Positions 17,341 through 27,200 of a stretch of 64,000 bases of DNA are shown here, piece after piece. The notes under the pieces are model-generated. The model saw only the letters and a program-made list of their open reading frames with translations, ran no database searches and had not been told where the DNA came from. Position numbers and translations under genes: made by a program. Every line of letters starts with the position of its first letter. Within the stretch, counting starts at the first letter, position 1. The stretch spans positions 248,001 through 312,000 of the forward strand of contig NZ_CP094494.1 in the NCBI RefSeq assembly GCF_022810765.1, read 5' to 3'. This stretch comes from Winogradskyella sp. MH6. GTDB taxonomy: Bacteria > Bacteroidota > Bacteroidia > Flavobacteriales > Flavobacteriaceae.

Positions 17341-18151
17341 ATTTCTGAAAAGGTTGTTTCAATAGTTCTTTTATCTGACCATTTTTTACCTCATCTGGAA
17401 AAACATCTACTCCGTAAACCAGATTTTCTCTATCCATATACATGTAAGTACCAAGTAAACGATCCCAAATACTGAAAATATTTCCATAGTTAGAATCTGT
17501 ATAAGGTAATCTGTAATGATGATGAATCTTGTGCATATCTGGCGAGATGATAAAGTAGCTCAAGGCTTTATCCAAACCTTTAGGCAGTTTGATATTAGCG
17601 TGTGTAAACTGTGTAAAAATTAAAGACATAGCTTGATATAACATTACTAAAGCAAATGGTGTACCTACAGCAAAAACACCAAACAATGTAAAAGCAAAAC
17701 GAATAACACTCTCAATAGGATGATGCCTATTGGCAGTTGTTGTATCTACTTTATGGTCTGTATGATGTACTAAATGCACCATCCAAAGTGGTTTTACTTT
17801 ATGCTCAACAAAATGCGATAAATACGCACCAAAAAAGTCTAATAACAAGATACCTAGTAAAACGTAAAGCCATAACGGTTGTTCATCTGGTAAAAGCCAG
17901 TTGATAACTCCGAAATTATGTTCAGCAACCCATTTTGAAGACCAAAACAATAAAGAAGCCAAAGCAAAATTGATGATAACCGTTGTAAGCGTAAAAAACA
18001 AATTAGGCAAGGCATGCTGCCATTTGTTATATTTAAATTTGAATAAAGGCAAACCACTTTCCAGCAACCAAAAAAGTGTTAATCCGCCTATAAGAATGAT
18101 ACTTCGGTGCGAAGATGGAATCGTATCAAAGTAGTTAATAATGGTTTCCAA
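17303..18151 (-). CDS. sterol desaturase/fatty acid hydroxylase family membrane protein
   Basis: Integral membrane di-iron hydroxylase family. About four or five spans (first ~18-38) surround the histidine boxes HxxxH (113-117), HxxHH (126-130), NRHHP (141-145) and HxxHHH (207-212). Length 282 is usual. Possible substrates are fatty acids, hopanoid-like or ornithine lipids; none is shown. The start is TTG at 18149-18151, three bases after the stop of the gene at 18155, so translation is probably coupled. The GDPD gene overlaps its 3' end. Confidence 0.85.
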   Translation of the reverse strand: METIINYFDTIPSSHRSIILIGGLTLFWLLESGLPLFKFKYNKWQHALPNLFFTLTTVIINFALASLLFWSSKWVAEHNFGVINWLLPDEQPLWLYVLLGILLLDFFGAYLSHFVEHKVKPLWMVHLVHHTDHKVDTTTANRHHPIESVIRFAFTLFGVFAVGTPFALVMLYQAMSLIFTQFTHANIKLPKGLDKALSYFIISPDMHKIHHHYRLPYTDSNYGNIFSIWDRLLGTYMYMDRENLVYGVDVFPDEVKNGQIKELLKQPFQKYEKPTLSADVEE

Positions 18152-18154
18152 GGG

Positions 18155-19054
18155 TTATTTGTTTAGATTTATAATCAGCTGCGCTTTTTTCAAATTTACT
18201 GAAGAAATTTGAGATTTCCATTGCTCCGCATCTTCTGGTTTATCATTACTCATGTAAGCCGTGTAATACAAAAAAGCAATGAATGGCTTATTGCTTTCTA
18301 CAAGCTCTTCTTCTTTTAGTTTTTTTAATTGTCTAATGACTTTTTTTGGTCGCTTTAATAACAATTCTTCTTGAAGCTCTAACAAATCACAGCGCTGTAA
18401 CAATCCTTTCTGTTCACTTTGATCTTCCTGTGCAACCAAACGCTTAGCTTCCTCTAGATAAATGTTAGATAACTCAACAATATTTGCCCTAACATCTTTA
18501 TTTACATACATCCCTAAATCTAAATACTTAGAAGCTAAAAAGTAAGCCGAATAAAAATTTTTATCTTGTTTATAATCCTGAAGCTCTTGTGCAATAAATG
18601 TTGTGTTTAAAGCATAACGCTGAATTATAGTGGTGATATCCTGAAGGTCTTCTGTTAAGTAATCTACATTAAGAATATTACCATTAATATCCATAATCTT
18701 TATACTATCGTCATTAAACTTGTCTATATATTTTTGACTGCGCTTATCTTTTATTTTTTCGTACAAATCTGCATACCTATCTTCTGATACTATTACCGGA
18801 ACAAAATGCTGCCAAATCAACGGACTTACATCTTCATCTTCAAATAAATTATTTATTATTATGGTTCTTCCTTTATCATCTTTTACGATTACAGGATATT
18901 GATAGCTTGTGGTTTCCTCCCATACCATTAATACCATTTTATTCTGAACTTTCGCCAGCGCTTGTGCTACTTCAAGATTTTTCATCCATTCTTGTGCAGA
19001 AGCTGTGTTTGTCATCAAAACAACAAGCAATAATTTAAGTAGAGCGTTTTTCAT
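18155..19054 (-). CDS. secreted hypothetical protein with thioredoxin-like N-terminal region
   Basis: A 299-residue protein with a signal peptide (1-21, ending ASAQ). Residues ~23-130 resemble the start of a thioredoxin fold (EVAQALAKVQNKMVLMVWEE), but there is no CxxC. The rest is helical with many charged residues and looks like TPR-type helices. I start it at the ATG 19052-19054; a TTG five codons upstream is less likely. It is followed three bases later by the desaturase gene, so the two may act together at the envelope. Function unknown. Confidence 0.6.
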   Translation of the reverse strand: MKNALLKLLLVVLMTNTASAQEWMKNLEVAQALAKVQNKMVLMVWEETTSYQYPVIVKDDKGRTIIINNLFEDEDVSPLIWQHFVPVIVSEDRYADLYEKIKDKRSQKYIDKFNDDSIKIMDINGNILNVDYLTEDLQDITTIIQRYALNTTFIAQELQDYKQDKNFYSAYFLASKYLDLGMYVNKDVRANIVELSNIYLEEAKRLVAQEDQSEQKGLLQRCDLLELQEELLLKRPKKVIRQLKKLKEEELVESNKPFIAFLYYTAYMSNDKPEDAEQWKSQISSVNLKKAQLIINLNK

Positions 19055-19121
19055 GTTACGTTTTTTCAAAAAATTGTATCAAAAATCATTCCTAATAAAA
19101 CCGATTTTTTTATTTTAAAAT

Positions 19122-19730
19122 TTATCTAACCAAATACTCTGTTTCAGTTCTTGTACTTATTCGCTTTATCAAAGAAAAAAATGCTAAAAAGAATAGTACA
19201 AGATAGATTATTATAACCTTAAAATAACCCAAATTAGCTATAGAAAAAACAATGCTTGCCAAACCAGGTCTTCCTCCAGATAATTCATACTCTACTCCAT
19301 TACTCAATTGTACTGTATAATACATAGTCCAAACAAATAAAACCAATACGGATATCATTGCAAAAGCTGGTCCTTTAACATATTTAAACTCAGCTGGAAG
19401 CTTTTTAGAATATTTGAATTGCGGCAACTTTGTTTTAATATAATCAAAAACTTCGTTCTTTACATCTTTGTCTGTAATATTCAATTCTTCCTCTAAGTCA
19501 TTACCATAATAAATTTTGATATAATTTACATTTTCTTGATTTTCAACACTTTTGATATATGTATATGGAATGGAAAATAAGTTTCTTAATTTTTCTTCAT
19601 TGATATTAGACCTGTAGATACTTGTATCTTCTCTCGGATTCCCTTTGTAGATATCTGAATCCGTTACGATAATTACTCTATCATTCTTTCTTGCATTTGA
19701 CAACCAAACTTTGTAATCTTTATCTTCCAT
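19122..19730 (-). CDS. hypothetical membrane protein with two C-terminal spans
   Basis: A 202-residue protein I do not recognise. The first ~110 residues are soluble and begin MEDKDYKVWLSNARKNDRV. Two hydrophobic spans follow (~125-143 and ~170-190). It ends with basic residues. The start is ATG at 19728-19730, three bases after the YkgJ gene, suggesting one transcript. Confidence 0.55.
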   Translation of the reverse strand: MEDKDYKVWLSNARKNDRVIIVTDSDIYKGNPREDTSIYRSNINEEKLRNLFSIPYTYIKSVENQENVNYIKIYYGNDLEEELNITDKDVKNEVFDYIKTKLPQFKYSKKLPAEFKYVKGPAFAMISVLVLFVWTMYYTVQLSNGVEYELSGGRPGLASIVFSIANLGYFKVIIIYLVLFFLAFFSLIKRISTRTETEYLVR

Positions 19731-19733
19731 AGG

Positions 19734-20228
19734 TTAAAACGAAATCTTTTTTTTCATTTCTTCAACAATATTATAAGCTGCAGGACAAATAGCTACATTC
19801 TTTAAAGTTAAATTAGAAATTTGCTGAAACTTTTTACGGTCTGTATGCGGAAATTCTCTGCAGGCTTTTGGTCTTACGTCATAAATCATACAATAGTTAT
19901 CCGCATCTAGAAATGTACAAGGTACAGACTGCAATACATAATCATTATCCTCATCAACACGTAAATATTGATCTATAAATTGCTGTTCCTTCATTTTAAA
20001 AGATTTAGATATGCGCTGAATATCCTTATCCGTAAATAAAGGTCCAGTGGTTTTACAACAGTTAGCACATTGCAAGCAATCCGTACGCTCAAACTCTTCT
20101 TCATGCAACTCTTGCATAATGTAGTCTAATTGTTTTGGTGGCTTTTTTCTAAGTTTTGCAAAGAAGGTTTTGTTTTCCTTATGCTTATCTTTGGCGAGCT
20201 TTGGCAGATTATTGATTTGGTTTTGCAT
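19734..20228 (-). CDS. YkgJ-family cysteine cluster protein
   Basis: The 164 residues carry the zinc- or iron-binding cysteine pattern of the YkgJ/CxxCxxCC family: CLQCANCC (~57-64), then CTFLDADNYCMIYDVRPKAC and a final CP. Biochemical function is not established for the family. The gene is divergent from the methyltransferase gene across a 56-base gap that contains a short palindromic repeat. It probably leads the transcript with the membrane protein at 19122. Confidence 0.82.
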   Translation of the reverse strand: MQNQINNLPKLAKDKHKENKTFFAKLRKKPPKQLDYIMQELHEEEFERTDCLQCANCCKTTGPLFTDKDIQRISKSFKMKEQQFIDQYLRVDEDNDYVLQSVPCTFLDADNYCMIYDVRPKACREFPHTDRKKFQQISNLTLKNVAICPAAYNIVEEMKKKISF

Positions 20229-20251
20229 ATTGTAAATATAAACAGAATGAG

Positions 20252-20272
20252 ATGCTGAATCAAGTTCAGCAT
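20252..20272. repeat. short interspersed palindrome that creates a false upstream start
   Basis: ATGCTGAA and TTCAGCAT (20252-20259 and 20265-20272) pair perfectly around a TCAAG loop. The sequence resembles a widely dispersed bacterial repeat whose translation (MLNQVQHN) often appears at the N-terminus of mispredicted proteins. It lies in the gap between the YkgJ and methyltransferase genes. Confidence 0.7.
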
Positions 20273-20284
20273 AACAAAAAAACT

Positions 20285-20989
20285 ATGACGAAAGACATCT
20301 TTGGAAAAGCACTATTAGACTATCAGAATGGCAATTATTCTGAAGATATTGTCACATGGACCAACATATCTGATAAGGATGAATTACCTCTTCCGTATTT
20401 ATTTAGAAATTATTCTGAAATGCCTAAACTAGAGCAAAAAGCTTTGCAGCTAAGCAAAGGTAAAATCCTCGATGTTGGGTGTGGTGCTGGTAACCACACG
20501 CTATGGCTACAAGAAAAAGGATTTAATATAAAAGCAATTGACAGCTCTAAAGGTGCTATTGAAGTTTGTAACCTACGAGGTCTAAAAAATGCCGAACACA
20601 TTGCGTTATTAGAAGAAACAGATACGTTTGACACCATTCTGCTTTTAATGAATGGTACTGGTATTTTTCAAGAAATAATACAGGTTGCTAAATATTTAAG
20701 CCATCTAAAATCTTTATTGAAACCAAACGGACAAATTTTAATCGATTCATCTGATATTTCATATATGTACGAAGATGAAGATGGTGGTACTTGGTTAGAT
20801 TTAAACAGTGGTTATATTGGAGAACTTGATTATTTCTTTAGCTATAAAGGCGAAGAAGAAGCGCCAATGAAATGGCTCTACCTTGATTTCGAAACACTAA
20901 ACACAGCTTGCCAAACCGTGGGTCTTAAATGCGAAAAAGTTTTGGATGGCGAGCATTTTGATTATTTAGCGAGGATTACAAATCCTTAG
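20285..20989 (+). CDS. class I SAM-dependent methyltransferase
   Basis: A 234-residue methyltransferase with motif I ILDVGCGAGNHTLWL (61-75), the acidic ribose-binding position in IKAIDSS, motif II/III-type LLLMNGTGIFQE and LLKPNGQILIDSSD. The substrate cannot be told. The start chosen is the ATG at 20285: the ATG at 20252 would add 11 residues encoded by the palindromic repeat 20252-20272. The 3' end overlaps the convergent gene by 14 bases. Confidence 0.85.
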   Translation: MTKDIFGKALLDYQNGNYSEDIVTWTNISDKDELPLPYLFRNYSEMPKLEQKALQLSKGKILDVGCGAGNHTLWLQEKGFNIKAIDSSKGAIEVCNLRGLKNAEHIALLEETDTFDTILLLMNGTGIFQEIIQVAKYLSHLKSLLKPNGQILIDSSDISYMYEDEDGGTWLDLNSGYIGELDYFFSYKGEEEAPMKWLYLDFETLNTACQTVGLKCEKVLDGEHFDYLARITNP

Positions 20990-21932
20990 AGTAAAATAAA
21001 TATAATCCGTATTTTGCTTTATCTCCACATAGCGCTTTTGCAGCATCGGAATCAAAATGATAATACTCCTTGTCTTCTAAATTACAAGTGCTTTTTTTAC
21101 CAAATCGAGAATTTTGAAATTCTTTAAAGGGTACTTCAACACCATCCATAATAACTAAAGGGTTATTTTCTTCTTCATATGCATATAATCCTATCCCTCC
21201 TAAATACAAATCGTCTGGTTCTGCATAAAAGACAAAGTCTTTTGACATTTCTTGTTTCGACAAAATCAAATCATCATTTTCATAATACTCAATTAGTCCA
21301 ATGTTTTTGTTTTCATCCCTTTTTGATAAAATAATTTCATCAAACGACAATCTAATAACATTTTTATTATCTAAAATGTCATTAGGGATTTCCAATTTAA
21401 AAAGTCCGTGATGATCAGTGAATGCTATATAAATCTTATTTAATGTAAAAAAAGTGATTTTTGTGTTTTGCAAGGGCAATTTATCTTTAGAAAATACCTT
21501 ACCTTGAAAAGTTGTTGTATTTTTTTTTATTGGTCTTGAATCCTCTTTACTGTGAAGATTATTAGAACTGTTAGATGGATTTACGGTTGTTAATTCTATT
21601 TTTTGTTCTTCAGAGTATTCTTTGCAAGCTTGTATACTATTTAAAGAAGCAACCAACATGACACTTGCTGCAACTTTTGAATATGGTAGTTTAAACTCTT
21701 TCGACTTTTCACTATTTAACAAAATAGGTGATGACAACTGAGTCTTAGTAACTTTTACACACAAATTGCCATTAGCTTCTTTCAACTTTTGCTGAATTTC
21801 ATCCCGTGTGAGCTTAGTAAAGTCAATAACTGTTTTTGAACATATTTTGCAAAACCTTCCATTGTTATTGGGCAACATTTTATCCCAATTCTCTTTACAG
21901 GATTTATCAAGTCTTAGGTTATTGACTTTCAT
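20976..21932 (-). CDS. cysteine-motif plus carboxypeptidase-regulatory-like domain protein
   Basis: A 318-residue protein with a Bacteroidota N-terminal cysteine motif (C12, then GRFCKICSKTVIDFT, then GNLC), probably metal-binding and cytoplasmic. A hydrophobic span follows (~85-102), then a beta-sandwich of the CarboxypepD_reg-like type (~143-200: FQGKVFSKDKLPLQNTKITF). The C-terminal part contains NPLVIMDGVEV, which resembles the plug domain of TonB receptors. Function is not known. It is 15 bases downstream of the TonB-receptor-like gene and likely co-transcribed. Confidence 0.6.
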   Translation of the reverse strand: MKVNNLRLDKSCKENWDKMLPNNNGRFCKICSKTVIDFTKLTRDEIQQKLKEANGNLCVKVTKTQLSSPILLNSEKSKEFKLPYSKVAASVMLVASLNSIQACKEYSEEQKIELTTVNPSNSSNNLHSKEDSRPIKKNTTTFQGKVFSKDKLPLQNTKITFFTLNKIYIAFTDHHGLFKLEIPNDILDNKNVIRLSFDEIILSKRDENKNIGLIEYYENDDLILSKQEMSKDFVFYAEPDDLYLGGIGLYAYEEENNPLVIMDGVEVPFKEFQNSRFGKKSTCNLEDKEYYHFDSDAAKALCGDKAKYGLYLFYSKDL

Positions 21933-21947
21933 ATTAATTGTTTAAGA

Positions 21948-23675
21948 TTAAAAATCAAATTGATACGTAGCTCCTGCTAAAAACTGAATGCCTTGAACAG
22001 GGAAGTTTAAGTAACGCTGGTAATCTTGATTAAGGATGTTATTTGCTTTTGCAAATACAGATAACTGGTCGTTAATCTTATAACCTACATGTGCATTAGC
22101 ATCAAAATAACTATCTAAAGTTATAACAGGACTAGGATCTTGTGGCAATAATGTAGCTACCAAATCTTGTTGATCTTTTCGTTCTCCAACATAAATGGCA
22201 CTTGCACCTGCGTACCATTGTTCAGATATTTGTAAATCCATAAAAATAGAACCTGTTACATTTGGCAGATTCCATGGTTCGGCTTCGTTATCCATATTGT
22301 AATTAAAATACTCTCCTTTAAAGCCAAGCGTAAAGTTTCTATCTACATCAATGTTTAATTCACCAGCAACAGAAAAGGTAGTAACATCATCATACACTAC
22401 ACCAAATGAATTACCATATTGGTAATCTTTTGAAGCATCTCCTCTGGCATCATTCGCTTTAAAAAGTGCTTTGTTTTTCTCAGCATAGTAATTTCCTTTC
22501 ACATTATAACTCACATTATTAGACAATTTTCCTTTTAAACCTAAAAAGCCTTTATAAAGCTGATCAGTTGGAGCCACAAATAATGTAGGAGACACAAACG
22601 GATTCTCAGTAGCAAAATCATAATAAGAGTTTTGTTGTAATTGGCCTGTAATTCCACCATAGGCAATTAAAATTTCGTCAACCAAGCGATACGACGCATC
22701 AATATTTGGATAGATAAAAAACTTGTTATCGCTAAACTCAGTATCATTAAGGTAGACTAACCTTACTCCTAAATTTACCGTTAAATCATCTTGAGTTAAC
22801 TGATAGGATGGTGATAAACCAACAGTTACATTTCCATAGTTTATTTTGCCTAAATCATAATAATCCATATCAAAACTTCCACCTATATAATCTATATAAA
22901 GCTCGGTATTAATCGTTTCACCTTGCACAGGAATATCAAAACCTGCCTTGGCTACAAATCGGTTTTCACCAGAATCTTGATTATCGCCAAATCGTCTAAA
23001 ACGCACACTACCATCGTTGATAATAGCATCCTCAAAATTAATTTTTCCACCTAAATAAAAACTATTAAACGTGTGACTAGAATCTATCATATCAGCTTCC
23101 GTTTGTCCAAAGAAATTCTGTGGCAAACCATACCAGTTGTAAGTCATTAAGTCGAAACCTCCATCTACTTTCCACGAAAAATCTCTTAACTTTTGAGAAT
23201 AATGCGCATTTAAATGCGTGGTAGAAAAATCGTCATCTAACAATAAATCTTCAATTCCACCTTGAGAAGAATGATGACTGAAATAACCTCCAACATTTTC
23301 AGAATTACTTAGCTCATGATTAAGATATACTTCCCCTAAAATTGAAGTATAAGTACCCACTCCAAGCGATGCATAATTATCGTATAACTTAACGTCTTTT
23401 GCTTTATCAACCGTTGCTGCTTTACCTTTTGCAGGCGTGAAAGTTGAAGCCACAGGAATAGAAAAAATATTGTACTTCACCTCTTTTTTCTTTACCAAAT
23501 TAGAGTCTTGTAATTTTGGAGTATCCTTAATTTTAAAGGCATCTGAAATTGTAGGTTTGTAAGGTGTTACTACATTTACTACCTGATCATCAATAGTGTC
23601 CTTTGCTCGTTCTTGAGCTACTATTGATAAACTGCTTGATATGGTGATTATAAAAATTAAAAACTTGATTTTCAT
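21948..23675 (-). CDS. TonB-dependent receptor-like outer membrane beta-barrel
   Basis: A 575-residue outer membrane protein. It has a signal peptide (1-20, ending SIVAQ), an acidic stretch that may hold a TonB box (DDQVVNVVTPYKP, ~29-41), then about 490 residues of alternating strands ending in AGATYQFDF, a C-terminal barrel signature with terminal Phe. Only ~85 residues precede the barrel, so a full plug domain appears to be missing. It follows the TPR and CHU_C-like lipoprotein genes on the same strand, which suggests a surface complex. Substrate unknown. Confidence 0.75.
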   Translation of the reverse strand: MKIKFLIFIITISSSLSIVAQERAKDTIDDQVVNVVTPYKPTISDAFKIKDTPKLQDSNLVKKKEVKYNIFSIPVASTFTPAKGKAATVDKAKDVKLYDNYASLGVGTYTSILGEVYLNHELSNSENVGGYFSHHSSQGGIEDLLLDDDFSTTHLNAHYSQKLRDFSWKVDGGFDLMTYNWYGLPQNFFGQTEADMIDSSHTFNSFYLGGKINFEDAIINDGSVRFRRFGDNQDSGENRFVAKAGFDIPVQGETINTELYIDYIGGSFDMDYYDLGKINYGNVTVGLSPSYQLTQDDLTVNLGVRLVYLNDTEFSDNKFFIYPNIDASYRLVDEILIAYGGITGQLQQNSYYDFATENPFVSPTLFVAPTDQLYKGFLGLKGKLSNNVSYNVKGNYYAEKNKALFKANDARGDASKDYQYGNSFGVVYDDVTTFSVAGELNIDVDRNFTLGFKGEYFNYNMDNEAEPWNLPNVTGSIFMDLQISEQWYAGASAIYVGERKDQQDLVATLLPQDPSPVITLDSYFDANAHVGYKINDQLSVFAKANNILNQDYQRYLNFPVQGIQFLAGATYQFDF

Positions 23676-23696
23676 ATTTAATGTTTTGATTGAATA

Positions 23697-24224
23697 TTAT
23701 AATAAAAAAGGATCAAATTCACTTGCTGCCACACAAGTTGTAAACTGTCCTTCATATTCTGGAAGGTCATCAATATTATAAGGCTTTATTAAACAGAAAA
23801 AACCATTATTAACGTAGGTTTGTTCATTTTCAACGACAATAATATAACGATATGTTCCCTCTGGAAGACTTGTTGAATTTGGATTATCTGGAAAAATCAC
23901 ACCATTTTGCCCATAACCTGTTTCAGAAAATACAATTTCATCATTCGAATTAAATATTGTTACCTGATTATTAGGGTAGAATTGAATATTAGTGGGAAAA
24001 AACCTATCATTAATAGCATCACCATTTACTGTAATTACTTCATGAGGTACAATTTCACCTAAAGATTCATCTAAGTTATTAACGTCTAAATTATCTAGTG
24101 AGGTATTTCCACAGCAATCAAATACTTGCTCTTCTTCTTCATTATTATTGTCTTCACAAGACATGAAAGAAAACATTGCTGTTAATAGCATTAAAAGTGA
24201 TATGTAATTCTTAAAGCTTTTCAT
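23697..24224 (-). CDS. small lipoprotein with gliding-motility (CHU_C-like) C-terminal domain
   Basis: A 175-residue lipoprotein with lipobox FMSC (Cys ~22) and an acidic linker (EDNNNEEEE). The C-terminal ~110 residues match the CHU_C/type B sorting-like domain: NGDAINDRFFP, FYPNNQVTIFN, and LPEGTYRYIIVVEN. This domain normally directs proteins to the type IX secretion system; here it makes up nearly the whole protein. I start it at the ATG 24222-24224; upstream extension would read through the repeat at 24260 and into the TPR gene. Confidence 0.7.
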   Translation of the reverse strand: MKSFKNYISLLMLLTAMFSFMSCEDNNNEEEEQVFDCCGNTSLDNLDVNNLDESLGEIVPHEVITVNGDAINDRFFPTNIQFYPNNQVTIFNSNDEIVFSETGYGQNGVIFPDNPNSTSLPEGTYRYIIVVENEQTYVNNGFFCLIKPYNIDDLPEYEGQFTTCVAASEFDPFLL

Positions 24225-24259
24225 AGCTAAAATATTGGTTTTGGAAAGCCGATTTTGAG

Positions 24260-24279
24260 ATTCCTGCCTACGCAGGAAT
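24260..24279. repeat. interspersed palindrome directly after the TPR gene
   Basis: ATTCCTGC (24260-24267) pairs perfectly with GCAGGAAT (24272-24279) around a CTAC loop. It abuts the stop codon of the TPR gene (24280-24282). A near-identical copy follows another gene at 48490. Confidence 0.75.
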
Positions 24280-27200
24280 TTAGTTATCATCAGTTTCGAT
24301 TGATGAATTTGTTTTAGCTTCTTCGGTTTTAATCTTGTTAAGTTCTTGTTGTGCTTCTTGTACCACATCATCAAACTCTGGGAAATTAGAAATCACACTT
24401 TCTAAAATATAATTCGCCTGAAACGCATCACCCAACGCATAGAAATTCTTCGCCATAACTACCAAACCTTTAGCACTATAATATTTGTAACTGCTATAAT
24501 CCTTAGCTAATTTTTGAATGGTTGTGTTTGATGCTTCATACTTACCTTCCTTATTTTTAAAATACGCATTGTAGTATAGAGCTTCTGCTGCAACGCTTCC
24601 TGTTGCGATTTTTTCTACATCTGCATAAGCTGTTTTTGCCTTATCCTCGTTTCCTGTTTTTATAGCAGAACGTGCAATAATGATCTTAGCATCACTCTTC
24701 ACTTTTGTATCTAAGTTAGAATTTGCCAATACCTTTTCGGCATAATTTTCAGCAGATGTATAATCTTCAGTTTGGTAGTACGCATTCATTAAGTTAGACT
24801 GCGCATACAACACATTCTGAGGATAGTCTGCTTCAGCTTCTAAAGTTTTTAAAACTGGAATCGCCTGAGACCAGTTAGAATCATTCAAGTAAATTTCACA
24901 AAGTTTCACTGTTGCCTGCTCTGTATATTCACTTCTTGATGCATCAACAACATACTTGTAATGTGGTTGAGCGGTTTCAAATAAACCCTTTTTGTAATAT
25001 AATTGTGCAATGTAGAAATGCGATTTTAACGCATGAATACCATTAGGAAACTGATTTAAATATTTATTAAACTGACGAATGGCATTCTCAGTATCGTTTT
25101 CTAAGTATGGCTTTTCGGCTGCCAAATACATAGTATTATCCAACTCTACATCAGACACCTCAACATAATCTAAAGATTTAACCCAAGCTGCATACTCATC
25201 TACACGACCCAAATCTATATAGATTAAACGTGCTGTAGATACTGCTTGAACAGCTTCACCAGAATTTGGAAAATCGGATGCTACTTTTTTAAACTTAGTT
25301 AATGCACGCTCATTATCATTGGCATTGTAATACACCAAACCTTGACGTAATAAAGCTTTTGAAGTGAAAGCACCACGTTTGTATTCCGAATTTAATCGGT
25401 CGTACATCTGCATCGCTTTATCGGTCTCGTTAGACTTCACATAAGAATTTGCTAACTCGTACATAGCATCGTCTCGCAATGCTGATTTAGGATATGCTTC
25501 AATAAATGAATTTAGCTCAGAAATTTTTGTAGATCCTTTGCCTAAATAGCCATTACTCATCGCTTTTTGAAACGCTGCATAGTCGGTTTCAATTTCATTA
25601 ATCTGAATGGCTTTATCGTAAGCATTGATAGCATTTTGGTATTTACTAGACACAAAATAGCCATCTGCCAATCTTAAATAAGCATCGTTTCGTCGTGGTC
25701 TATCGCTAGAATTTTTATCAATAAATTTTTGAAAATAGGTTGATGCGCTTGTATAGTCTTTCAATTTGAAATACGTGTAGGCCAAATTGTAGTCTAAGTT
25801 TTCATTCTCAGATAGTCCTGAAGCTTCAGACATGCCTGCAAATTGTTTAAATCCAATTAAAGCATCGTTATAATTTGTTAAATTATATTCAGTTTCAGCT
25901 TTCCAAAAGGTAGCTTTAGCCACAAAAACAGGATCTCTAGGTTCTTTTAAAGAGTTATTAAATAACTCCAAAGCCTCGCTATACTTGGTTTCATTATACA
26001 ATTCAATTCCTCTTAAAAAAGCTACTTTTTGATAAGCCACTTTGTTTTCAAAACTGTTTTTACCTTTTAATAACTCTAAGGCTTCCTTGTAATTTTTTGA
26101 TGTGATGTATGAATCAATCAGTAAAGTTTCTATTTCTTCTCTGTAGCTTGTATCTGGATATTTATCTAAATAACCTGCTAATACTTGCGGTACAGATTGG
26201 TAAGGGTTACCAATTTCGTAACTAATCTTAGCATAGTTTAACCAAGCATCTTCCTGAATTTTTAAATCATAATCCATTTCAGATGCATTTCTAAAAGCGT
26301 TTAATGCTTCTTGTTTTTTCTCTAGGTTAATGTAACTTTCACCCAAATGATAATAAGCATTTTGTGCAACAGAGTTGTTACCATCTATAATTTTATTGAA
26401 TTCTGAAATGGCTTTTTCAAAATCATTTTGCTTGTAGTAAGCATAACCTATTTGGTAATAATCTGTGTTGCTCCACTTTCCTTTTTTGCCTTTATAAGCT
26501 TGAAGATAAGGAATGGCTTCTTCGTATTTTTCTAGATTAAAATAACTTTCACCTATAATTTTATTGAGCTCAGATTCTTCTTCACCTCTACTGCTTGGTA
26601 ATTGTTCTAAAGCAAGTTCTATGGCTTTTTCAAACTTTCCTAATTTAAAGTTTAAATCGGCTTGATAATACGACAGCTTTTCTTTGTACTTTTCATTATC
26701 ACTCACCTGATCGAAATACTCATTTGCCGTATCGTAATCATCGCCTTCATAAGCCATGTAACCAATGTAATACTTGGCTTGCGAGCCATATTCCTTAGAA
26801 TCTGCAACACGGTTAAGGTACTTTGTTGCTTCTTTTTTGCTATTTGTAGAATATAAGGTGTAACCGTAATTAAAATTGAAACGCTCGCGCTCAGTACGTG
26901 CTATGCTAGACTCATCCACTTTTTGATACCATTTGCGAGCATAGGCGTATTTACCATTTTCAAAATAGTAATCTGCTACATCCAAAAACGCTGTGTTTCG
27001 CTTTGTGCTTGTTGGGTATTCTTCAACAAAATCTGTTATAAGATCATCTGCATTTCGTTGATTTAATCGTACAGCACAATTGGCAATGTAATACGAACAG
27101 TCTGACTGTAAAACAGCATCGTCTGTGTTGTATTTAATATCGTCAAACAGGGATTGTGCCGCTTTGTATTGTTTGTTATTGTATAAGGTTAATGCCTTTT

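Noticed and set aside
23697..24374. Longer form of the CHU_C-like lipoprotein starting at 24374
   Set aside because: The extra 50 residues come from the interspersed palindrome and the TPR gene end, and they would hide a good lipoprotein signal peptide.
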